Positions 1 through 6,021 of a stretch of 6,021 nucleotides of DNA are shown piece after piece. This DNA comes from Acidobacteriota bacterium (GTDB taxonomy: Bacteria; Acidobacteriota; Vicinamibacteria; Vicinamibacterales; 2-12-FULL-66-21). The DNA lies in the NCBI GenBank assembly GCA_013817065.1, contig JACDDJ010000035.1, positions 1-6,021 on the forward strand, written 5' to 3'. Both the position numbers and the translations under genes were made by a program. The notes beneath the pieces were generated by a model, which saw nothing but the letters and a program-made list of their open reading frames with translations, did not search any database and had not been told where the DNA came from. How positions within the stretch are numbered: position 1 is the stretch's first letter; every line of letters begins with the position of its first letter.

Positions 1-674
1 CTGCCCTGGCGCTCGAGGCCGAACGGCAAAAGCAGGAAGAGGAACAGCGTCGGCGCGCCGCCGAACAGGCGGCCGAGCACGAGCGCCAGCTGCGCGAAAA
101 GGAAGCCGCCGCCGCGAAGTCAAAGCGCGCCGCACGCGAGAAGAAGCCGTCACGGTCGTCCGCACCCTCTGCGTCAGTGCGACCCGCACCCTCGGCGTCA
201 GCCGTGTCCGCACCCTCGAAGTTCGTGTCCGCACCCTCGGTGTCAGCCGGGCCCGCACCCTCGGCGTCAGCCGTGTCCGCACCCTCGGCGAAAGCGCCTT
301 CCGCACCCTCTGCGTCAGGGCCCGTAGATCAATGGTCGGACTTCCGCGCCTCCGTGAGCGGCGCGTCGGCCGAGAGCATCTTCCGCCTGATGCCGATCGA
401 CGAATTCGCGCGGCGACCCGGCGGCTTCAGCGTCAGCTACAGCGCCATCGTCGACACGTCGCGGAGCGCCGATCATCAGGCGGCTGAGAACGACGCTCTC
501 AGCTTGATGCGCGGCCTCAAGCTGCCTCTGCACGTCGCCTCCTTCGACTATCCCAGACAGTGCCGTATTCGCCGCGTCCGCGTCATGGCTCCAGCCGACG
601 AAGCACCAGTCAAGGCGCCCGGCCCGGTGATCGTCTCGCGCCGCGTGCTGGGCGAGCTGCGCGAGACGCGCTAA
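1..674 (+). CDS. 3' end of an unidentified gene: charged coiled-coil region, Ala-Pro-Ser repeat linker and unknown C-terminal domain
   Basis: The reading frame is open from the left edge (first whole codon at base 3) to TAA at 672-674, giving the last 223 residues. I do not recognise the protein. Three parts are visible. Residues from about 1 to 50 are very rich in Glu, Gln, Arg, Lys and Ala (for example AERQKQEEEQRRRAAEQAA), as in a long coiled coil or single alpha-helix. Next comes a linker of about 55 residues built from repeats of the type SAPSASAV. From about base 320 to the end lies a domain-like region (DQWSDFRASVSG, then FSVSYSAIVDTS and CRIRRVRVMAP) that could form a small mixed alpha/beta fold. 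A GTG at 177 lies inside the linker; the helical region continues in frame upstream of it, so it is not the real start. The helix-linker-small-domain layout recalls TolA/TonB-type spanning proteins, but I see no convincing TonB signature and make no functional call. A gap of about 155 bp separates it from the next gene, so it is probably not part of the helicase operon. Confidence 0.75.
   Translation, partial: ALALEAERQKQEEEQRRRAAEQAAEHERQLREKEAAAAKSKRAAREKKPSRSSAPSASVRPAPSASAVSAPSKFVSAPSVSAGPAPSASAVSAPSAKAPSAPSASGPVDQWSDFRASVSGASAESIFRLMPIDEFARRPGGFSVSYSAIVDTSRSADHQAAENDALSLMRGLKLPLHVASFDYPRQCRIRRVRVMAPADEAPVKAPGPVIVSRRVLGELRETR
161..317 (+). repeat. In-frame 24-bp tandem repeat, about seven copies, encoding an Ala-Pro-Ser linker
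   Basis: The core CGCACCCTC recurs at 161, 185, 209, 230, 254, 278 and 302. The spacing is 24 bases (eight codons) except for one 21-base unit between 209 and 230. The unit reads roughly CGCACCCTCGGCGTCAGCC plus five bases and encodes APSASAVS-like peptide. All copies stay in the reading frame of the surrounding gene. Divergence between copies is low, which suggests recent slippage or unequal exchange. The encoded segment is probably a flexible, disordered linker. Confidence 0.9.
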
Positions 675-829
675 GCCGTACGCACTCCCTGCGTACCACG
701 CTGTACCGCGCAGCGTAGAAGCGATAGCGTTCGGCGGATCGCCGCCGCCGCAAGCGCTCTGGCGCCGGACGGCAAGTGCGCGCGCATCATCGACTTGCCG
801 TCGCCGTCCCCGCCTGCGAAAACCGAGGC
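675..829 (+). promoter_or_regulatory. Intergenic region, presumed promoter region of the helicase-methyltransferase operon
   Basis: This is the only non-coding gap of any size and the only place in the window for a promoter of the downstream pair. I cannot pick a confident -35/-10 pair. Besides the inverted repeat at 678-696 there is a weak hairpin, CGGCG-GAT-CGCCG, at 732-744. The 3' limit depends on the helicase start: if translation begins at GTG 776 the gap shrinks to about 100 bases. GGAC at 767-770 is a weak ribosome-binding candidate for that start. For ATG 830 the nearest purine run, GAGG at 825-828, is too close to the codon to be a good one. Confidence 0.3.
678..696 (+). repeat. Short inverted repeat just downstream of the first gene's stop
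   Basis: GTACGC at 678-683 and its exact reverse complement GCGTAC at 691-696 flank a 7-base loop, starting four bases after the TAA stop. It could form a 6-bp hairpin in the transcript of the upstream gene. No T tract follows, so it is not a convincing intrinsic terminator. It could also be an operator half-site pair or chance in GC-rich sequence. Confidence 0.3.
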
Positions 830-3301
830 ATGGCTGTTGCCTCGGGGCAGTGCGTGCTGCCAGACTCGCAAAAACAGCTGATCACATCCGGGCTGCGGGT
901 GACCGCGAGAGGCGACGAATGGCTCGTCTCGAACGTCACTACCTATGCAGACTGCCGGGCGGTCCGAGTCTCGGGCTGTGGCCGCACCAATCTCGGAGAT
1001 GCGCGCACGCTGCTCACGCCGTTCGACCGATTGAGACCGCCGCCCAGCGCATCCGGAGTCTCAGTCGTCAGCCGCCGACGATGGCTGAGGCGAGTGAGTC
1101 TGATGATTCGCGCTGCGGAACCGTTCGGCAGTCTCTCCACAGCGGCAACCGCGGACATTCGCCTGCTGCCCTTCCAACTCGAACCTGCGCTCGCGATGCT
1201 GCGACATGCACGCCTCAGACTCCTGATCGCGGACGAAGTCGGCCTCGGGAAGACGATTCAGACCGGCGTCATCCTGCAGCAACTGGCCTCCGACATCGAT
1301 GCGTGCCGCGCGCTGGTCCTCACACCAGCGGGTGTTCGCGACCAGTGGCAGGAGGAGCTGCGTCGGCGGTTCGCATTGCAGGCCACGGTGGCCGATGCGC
1401 AGTGGCTGGCGGCGCAGACGCGCGACCTTCCGCCAGACGTCAATCCGTGGTCCCTGCCAGGTATCTACATCGCGTCTCTCGACCTGGTGAAGCGACCTGA
1501 GGTGCTCCGCGCCCTGGAGGATGTCTCCTGGGACATTGCCGTCGTCGATGAAGTGCACGGTGCAGGACTCGCGACAGCACGCCTCGCGGCTGCCGACGCC
1601 GTCGCTCGGACGTCACGGCGGATCGTGCTGCTCACCGCCACACCTCCTGACGCCGAGCCTCTTCACTTCAACGCGATCACGAATCTTGGAGGCGGCGCCG
1701 GCAGCCGACCGCTGACGCAGTTCCGCCGCAGCCGGACGGACGCTGAACTCACCGCGCGGAGGAAGTCGGTTTTCCTGCCAGTCCGGCTATCCGCGGTCGA
1801 GCGGCGCATGCACCGTCTGCTCGAGCGCTACACGCACCTGGTCTGGCGCGAAGCGGGCACCCGGGCGGACACACGGGCCCGGCTCGCCGCGATCATCCTC
1901 CGCAAGCGGGCGCTCTCGAGTGCGGCCTCCCTGTGCCTCTCCGTCCGGCGCCGGCTGCTGCTTCTCGGTTCCACGCCATGTGCCGAGGAGCAACAGCTCC
2001 TTCTGCCGTTGCACGATGAGGATCCGCTCGACGACGGGCTGCCCGACAGCGTCATCGGCGCCAGCGGGCTCTCGGATGTGGCGCTCGAGCGTTCGTGCCT
2101 CGAGGAAATCGCCGCCGTGGCCGACAAGGCGTCCCGCACCGAGTCCAAGGTGGCGCTGCTTCGCCGTCTGCTGACGAGAACGACGGAGCCGATGATCATC
2201 TTCACGGAGTATCGGGACACGCTGGTGCAGCTCGGTGACATCGTCTCGCGCGTCCGGCCGCTGCTGCTGTTGCACGGTGGTATGACGCCGCGCGAACGGG
2301 CCACCGTTCGACGCACATTCAACAAGTCCGGTGGGGTGCTTTTGGCGACCGACGCAGCTTCGGAAGGGCTGAACCTGCACGAGCGCTGCCGATTCGTCGT
2401 GCACTTCGAGTTGCCGTGGACGCCGGCGCGCCTCGAACAGCGCACCGGACGCGTGGATCGCCTCGGCCAGTCGCGACGGGTGCATGAAGTGATGCTGGTG
2501 GCGCGGCACACGTGTGAGCGGCTGGTGCTCGCGCCACTGCTCAGGCGCGCCCGCACAGCCGCGGCCCGCGGCGGATCGGCCGCGCGCAAGGCGTCCCTGA
2601 CCGAGTCAACGGTGGCGAGTGCCGTCATGGCCGGCGTTGAGGCGGTGGAGGACGCGCGCGTAGATCCGCCGGACGTCGAGACGCTGAACCTCCGCGCCGA
2701 GGCAGAAGCGGCGGTCGTCGAACTGGATGCGGCGCGCAGACTCGCGCACGCAGACCCGGCAGCATCTTCCCGCCACTCTGCCGGAGGTGTCGTCGTTACC
2801 ACCGGCAAGGCTGGCAGGTGGGGATCCGTGCTGGTTCTCGTGGAAGTAGGCCTGGACCGAGTTGACGGCCGACCCGTCCACCGCCAACTCGTCCCGGTGC
2901 TGGTCGAGTCGGTGCCGACACGTCCATCGCCCCTTTCCGCCGCGGTTGCGCATCTCACCGAGGAGTTCCTCGCCTCTCAATCGTCCCGTGTGTGCGCCGG
3001 AGCCGAGCGCAGTTGCCGGGAGCATCTCGCTCTGGTGGCAGCCAGGTACCGCGACATCGTTCGTGCCGTTGCTGCCAGGGAACATGCGATCGTGGACGCT
3101 TCGCCGTCAGCCGCCAGACGCCTCGTGCAGGTCGGGCTGTTCGATGCGCGGGAAGCCAATACCCTCGCCGCCCGCCGAAAGGCGACTGCGCTGGCACTGC
3201 TCGAGACCGACGATCGACTTGCGGACCTCTCGCCGGAACAGGCCCTTCGCACCACATCCCGCGTGGTTGCGGTGCGGTTCGGCTGGGACCTACGAACGTG
3301 A
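830..3301 (+). CDS. SNF2/RapA-like superfamily 2 DNA helicase (DrmD-like), partner of the downstream DNA methyltransferase
   Basis: Predicted ATP-driven DNA translocase or helicase acting with the adenine methyltransferase encoded next to it, probably in phage defence. Numbering is from ATG 830 (823 residues). A small N-terminal beta-rich domain (LRVTARGDEWLV, about 28-40) precedes two RecA-like lobes. Lobe 1 has motif I GLGKT at 138-142 in the context ADEVGLGKTIQTG, motif Ia LTPAGVRDQW at 164-173, a DEVH box at 240-243, and LTATP at 268-272. Lobe 2 has IIFTEYRDT at 456-464, LHGGM at 481-485, ATDAASEGLNL at 506-516 and the arginine-finger motif QRTGRVDRLGQ at 537-547. All ATPase residues are intact. 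The lobes are joined by about 180 residues that include an acidic patch (LHDEDPLDD, 394-402). The C-terminal part of about 270 residues has no domain I recognise and no nuclease motif. The ADEVGLGKTI...DEVH...VDRLGQ pattern is that of SNF2 proteins close to HepA/RapA. It is shorter than the roughly 1,000 residues I recall for DISARM DrmD, so that name is tentative. GTG 776 adds 18 residues and GTG 854 (preceded by GGGG at 844-847) removes 8; the true start is uncertain. Confidence 0.88.
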   Translation: MAVASGQCVLPDSQKQLITSGLRVTARGDEWLVSNVTTYADCRAVRVSGCGRTNLGDARTLLTPFDRLRPPPSASGVSVVSRRRWLRRVSLMIRAAEPFGSLSTAATADIRLLPFQLEPALAMLRHARLRLLIADEVGLGKTIQTGVILQQLASDIDACRALVLTPAGVRDQWQEELRRRFALQATVADAQWLAAQTRDLPPDVNPWSLPGIYIASLDLVKRPEVLRALEDVSWDIAVVDEVHGAGLATARLAAADAVARTSRRIVLLTATPPDAEPLHFNAITNLGGGAGSRPLTQFRRSRTDAELTARRKSVFLPVRLSAVERRMHRLLERYTHLVWREAGTRADTRARLAAIILRKRALSSAASLCLSVRRRLLLLGSTPCAEEQQLLLPLHDEDPLDDGLPDSVIGASGLSDVALERSCLEEIAAVADKASRTESKVALLRRLLTRTTEPMIIFTEYRDTLVQLGDIVSRVRPLLLLHGGMTPRERATVRRTFNKSGGVLLATDAASEGLNLHERCRFVVHFELPWTPARLEQRTGRVDRLGQSRRVHEVMLVARHTCERLVLAPLLRRARTAAARGGSAARKASLTESTVASAVMAGVEAVEDARVDPPDVETLNLRAEAEAAVVELDAARRLAHADPAASSRHSAGGVVVTTGKAGRWGSVLVLVEVGLDRVDGRPVHRQLVPVLVESVPTRPSPLSAAVAHLTEEFLASQSSRVCAGAERSCREHLALVAARYRDIVRAVAAREHAIVDASPSAARRLVQVGLFDAREANTLAARRKATALALLETDDRLADLSPEQALRTTSRVVAVRFGWDLRT
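3285..3301 (+). promoter_or_regulatory. Translational coupling site (GTGA overlap) with a weak ribosome-binding site
   Basis: The helicase stop TGA (3299-3301) overlaps a GTG start at 3298-3300 for the methyltransferase, the usual four-base overlap of coupled genes. GGGA at 3285-3288 lies nine bases upstream and could act as a weak Shine-Dalgarno element. ATG 3310 and ATG 3349 are in-frame alternatives; the latter has GGTGAG a few bases upstream. Confidence 0.55.
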
Positions 3302-6021
3302 TCGCGGCGATGCGCGGAACACTGCTGTCGCACGATGCGGTGAGAGCCATGCCGTCGCCCAGAGTCGAGCGGCGCAGTCTCACCACGCAGGCGCAGATCG
3401 CAAGCCTGATCGCGACACTGCAGCGCGAAGCCGGGCCGACATGGTCGGCAAGACTCGTCTTCGATCGCATCGCCCTCTCGTTCTGCCGCGCACTCGGTTT
3501 CGACGTCGTGCCGGGCGGCGGGGATGGACGGACCTTCCGTGGGCTCCTTCGTCTGGAGGGGACGCCGGCAGCCGTGGTCATCGCCTTCCCTTTCGGCCGG
3601 GAACCCGGCCTCCTCTGGCGTGAGAGCGTACGCACCGGCATCGGCGCGGGGCTGCGCTGGTGCTACTGCTTCACTGGCCCGAGCGTCAGGGTGTTTGATG
3701 CCACGCGAACCCATTCCCGGCGCTTCGTCGAATTCGACCTCCTGGGGATGGCGGATCCGGCGACGCTCAGGATCGCGATGAACGTTCTCGGTGGGCCACA
3801 GATGCTGCAGGACGCGGTCGCGATGTCTGAACGGCACCGCACGGCGGTGCGTGACTCGTTGCAAGTGGGCGTTCAGGAGGCCCTCACGCAATTGACCGGT
3901 GCCTTCGCGGCGGCGGCACGAGGACGACGTGCGCGTGCGTTTCTCCAGACCTCGCTGCTGGACGAGTCGCTCGTTGTCGTCTACCGAGTGTTGTTCCTGC
4001 TCTTTGCAGAGGCACGCGGTCTCGTTCCCGTGTGGCACCCGACATTCCGCGAGAGCTACACCATCGATTCGCTCCGAACAGGCGTGGAGACGCTGTCGCG
4101 GCCGCGCGGAGTATGGGAGGCTCTCCAGGCGATCGCGCGGCTGGCGCATCGCGGCTGCCGCGCCGGGTCCCTGCGCGTGCCGCCCTTCAACGGACGCCTG
4201 TTCTCACCGGCTCTCGCCCCGCTTGCCGAGTCGATGCCGCTCGACGAAGCGGCCGTCCGCAACGCGTTGCTCGCCTTGACGACGCGGAGGACGGGTGACC
4301 GGCGCGAACGGATCGCCTACGCGGATCTCGGCGTCGAGCACCTGGGCGGCGTCTACGAGCGTGTGCTCGACTACGAAGTGTCGACACCATCGGCCGGCAC
4401 CCCGACGCTGATTCGGGGTGGACGTCGCAAGGCGAGTGGGACGTTCTACACACCGCGTTCGCTCACGGAGTACCTGGTCCGGCGGACGCTATCGCCTCTG
4501 ACGTCCGCTGCGACCCCGGATCAGATCCTGGCGCTGCGCGTGCTGGACCCGGCGATGGGCAGCGGGGCCTTCCTGGTGGCCGCGTGCCGCTACCTGGCCA
4601 ATGCGTACGAGCTGGCCCTCGTCCGGACCGGTGCCGTCTCTCAGTCGGATCTCTCCGACGCCGACCGAGCCGGCTTCCGCCGCATCGTCGCTCAGCGATG
4701 CCTCTATGGCGTCGATCTCAATCCGATGGCCGTCCAGCTGGCGCGGCTCTCGCTGTGGTTGACGACGATGTCGGGCGACCGTCCGTTGACGTTCTTCGAT
4801 CACAACTTGAGAGCCGGGAACAGCCTCGCGGGCGCCAGCATCGCGGACGTTCGTCACCGGCGCTCTGGTGGAAGGATCTCTCATGCACCGTTGCCGCTGC
4901 TCGATGGACTCGGAATCGAGAGCGCGGTTGGCGAGGCCGTCACGTCCAGGCTGACGCTAAGAGAAGGTCTCGAAGACACGATCGAACAGGTCCGCGCCAA
5001 GGAGGCGCTCTTCGCCGCGATCCAGGCGTCCGGCGCCCCGCTCGCGCGCTGGAAGGCGGCGGCAGACCTGTGGTGCGCTGGATGGTTCGACGACGCAGTG
5101 CGCAACCTGCCAAGAACCACGTTCGTTGCGCTGCTCGACGAGGCGGCGGGGCGTGGCAGCGGCCTGAACGGCCCGACGATCCAGAACGTTCTGCAAGCCG
5201 GTAAGAACGCTGCGACGCGGGAACGCTTCTTCCACTGGGAGCTCGAGTTCACCGATGTCTTCCACGGACGCGACGGACAGCCGCTTCACAGACCCGGCTT
5301 CGACGCGATCATCGGCAACCCGCCGTGGGAGATGCTGCGCGGAGATGATGGCAACGCAGCGGCCCGCGAGGTCAAAGCCAATGATGGTTCGCGGCTGACC
5401 AAGTTTGCTCGCGGCAGCGGGATCTACAGGCTGCAGGGCGCCGGGCACGCCAATCTCTACCAGATGTTCGTCGAGCGCGCGCTGTCGCTCATTCGTGTGG
5501 GCGGTCGACTCGGCCTGGTCTTGCCCTCAGGCTTTGCCACCGATCACGGCTGCGCCTCCCTCCGTCGTCACATCCTGGACGCGACCGCGATGGATAGTTT
5601 CGTGGTCGTAGAGAACCGTGATGGCCTCTTCCCTATCCATCGGGCAGTCAAGTTCGTCCTGGTCACGCTGACGAAGCCGGACGCGGCCGGTCTAGCCGGT
5701 CGAACTGACGTCCTGCCGCTCCGCTGCGGCATCCGTTCTGCGGCGGAGTTCGACGAACTGCCAGACACTGGTGAGGATCCGTGCGCGGTGCCCGTCCCGA
5801 GACGATTGATCGCGCAGTTGAGCGGCGAACAGGTGGCGATTCCCGAGCTGCGGACGCCGGCTGACGCGGCGATTGCGGCTCGGATCGCATTCCGCTTCCG
5901 TTCATGCGGTGATCCGGCCGGCTGGAACCTGCAGTTCGGACGCGAGCTCAACGCGTCGGACGATCGCGACTCCTTCAATCAGACGGGCCGCGGCCTCCCT
6001 GTCGTCGAGGGAAAGCACATC
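3298..6021 (+). CDS. Large Eco57I-like N6-adenine DNA methyltransferase (DrmMI-like), 3' end outside the window
   Basis: Predicted to transfer a methyl group from S-adenosylmethionine to adenine N6 in a specific DNA site, marking host DNA. The frame is open from GTG 3298 to the right edge, 908 residues with no stop. Residues 1-380 form an N-terminal region. A YTP motif (FYTPRSLTEYL) begins at 383. The cofactor-binding motif I, LDPAMGSGAF, is at 416-425, and YGVDLNPMAVQLA (motif II region) at 470-482. LTFFDHNLRAGNSL at 497-510 is typical of this family. A helical insert of about 160 residues follows, with ADLWCAGWF (589-597) and then FFHWELEF. The catalytic motif IV, NPPW, is at 674-677 (IIGNPPWEML), the marker of N6-adenine enzymes. 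GGRLGLVLPSGF at 735-746 and FPIHRAVKF further on complete the catalytic fold. The window ends in GLPVVEGKHI (899-908), which in related enzymes leads into the target-recognition part, so several hundred residues are probably missing. It overlaps the helicase gene and is probably co-translated with it. DrmMI of class 1 DISARM is the closest named family I can offer; a type IIG-like or stand-alone helicase-methylase partner is the alternative. Confidence 0.9.
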   Translation, partial: MIAAMRGTLLSHDAVRAMPSPRVERRSLTTQAQIASLIATLQREAGPTWSARLVFDRIALSFCRALGFDVVPGGGDGRTFRGLLRLEGTPAAVVIAFPFGREPGLLWRESVRTGIGAGLRWCYCFTGPSVRVFDATRTHSRRFVEFDLLGMADPATLRIAMNVLGGPQMLQDAVAMSERHRTAVRDSLQVGVQEALTQLTGAFAAAARGRRARAFLQTSLLDESLVVVYRVLFLLFAEARGLVPVWHPTFRESYTIDSLRTGVETLSRPRGVWEALQAIARLAHRGCRAGSLRVPPFNGRLFSPALAPLAESMPLDEAAVRNALLALTTRRTGDRRERIAYADLGVEHLGGVYERVLDYEVSTPSAGTPTLIRGGRRKASGTFYTPRSLTEYLVRRTLSPLTSAATPDQILALRVLDPAMGSGAFLVAACRYLANAYELALVRTGAVSQSDLSDADRAGFRRIVAQRCLYGVDLNPMAVQLARLSLWLTTMSGDRPLTFFDHNLRAGNSLAGASIADVRHRRSGGRISHAPLPLLDGLGIESAVGEAVTSRLTLREGLEDTIEQVRAKEALFAAIQASGAPLARWKAAADLWCAGWFDDAVRNLPRTTFVALLDEAAGRGSGLNGPTIQNVLQAGKNAATRERFFHWELEFTDVFHGRDGQPLHRPGFDAIIGNPPWEMLRGDDGNAAAREVKANDGSRLTKFARGSGIYRLQGAGHANLYQMFVERALSLIRVGGRLGLVLPSGFATDHGCASLRRHILDATAMDSFVVVENRDGLFPIHRAVKFVLVTLTKPDAAGLAGRTDVLPLRCGIRSAAEFDELPDTGEDPCAVPVPRRLIAQLSGEQVAIPELRTPADAAIAARIAFRFRSCGDPAGWNLQFGRELNASDDRDSFNQTGRGLPVVEGKHI

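Noticed and set aside
161..317. CRISPR-like array
   Set aside because: The units are contiguous 24-bp tandem copies in a reading frame with no unique spacers, so this is a coding tandem repeat.
177..674. GTG 177 as the real start of the first gene
   Set aside because: The frame is open to the left edge with a coherent charged helical region, and the GTG lies inside the repeat linker, so it is an internal codon.
678..696. Rho-independent terminator after the first gene
   Set aside because: The stem is only 6 bp and no run of T follows, so it was kept only as an inverted repeat.
850..1500. Plus-strand 216-codon frame inside the helicase gene
   Set aside because: It is another frame of the region encoding helicase motif I, with Arg/Ala/His-biased translation and no motif.
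1828..2958. Long minus-strand open frame (376 codons) opposite the helicase
   Set aside because: It is low-complexity Ser/Arg/Thr-rich and lies antisense to an ORF with a full set of helicase motifs. Such frames are common in GC-rich coding DNA.
2862..3623. Plus-strand open frame of 253 codons overlapping the helicase end and methyltransferase start
   Set aside because: It is out of frame with both genes, rich in Arg/Pro/Ser, and would need to overlap both by hundreds of bases.
2977..4149. Long minus-strand open frame (390 codons) across the helicase-methyltransferase junction
   Set aside because: It spans the ends of two well-supported genes, is Arg-rich with no recognisable motif, and is a compositional shadow.
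4584..5204. Plus-strand 206-codon frame inside the methyltransferase
   Set aside because: The methyltransferase frame here contains the GVDLNP and DHNLRAGNS motifs; this frame is an Arg-rich shadow.

Overview
The window is high-GC bacterial DNA (clearly GC-rich by eye, with most codons ending in G or C). All genes point rightward and nearly every base is coding. No rRNA, tRNA, transposase, integrase or CRISPR array is visible. The composition and the gene types fit a GC-rich soil or sediment bacterium, for example Acidobacteriota or Gemmatimonadota. That placement is a guess: nothing here fixes the taxon.

Layout: (1) 1-674 is the 3' end of a gene that starts left of the window. Its product has a highly charged helical stretch, then an Ala/Pro/Ser linker built from a 24-bp tandem repeat, then a C-terminal domain of about 120 residues that I do not recognise. 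(2) 675-829 is the only sizeable non-coding gap. It holds a small inverted repeat just after the stop codon and must carry any promoter for the genes that follow. (3) 830-3301 encodes a complete SNF2/RapA-like superfamily 2 helicase of 823 residues (841 if the upstream GTG at 776 is used). (4) 3298-6021 encodes the first 908 residues of a large Eco57I-like N6-adenine DNA methyltransferase. It overlaps the helicase stop by four bases (GTGA) and is still open at the right edge.

The helicase and methyltransferase almost certainly form one translationally coupled operon. A SNF2-type helicase followed directly by a large adenine methyltransferase with an NPPW motif is the arrangement of drmD-drmMI in class 1 DISARM anti-phage systems. 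It also fits helicase-methylase pairs with no other partners. The DISARM core genes (drmA, drmB, drmC) are not in the window, so I treat the pair as a probable DISARM-like or restriction-like defence module, not as proven DISARM. Neither protein shows an intact nuclease site. The methyltransferase N-terminal region resembles a PD-(D/E)XK fold that has lost its catalytic residues. If the system cuts DNA, the nuclease is probably encoded downstream.
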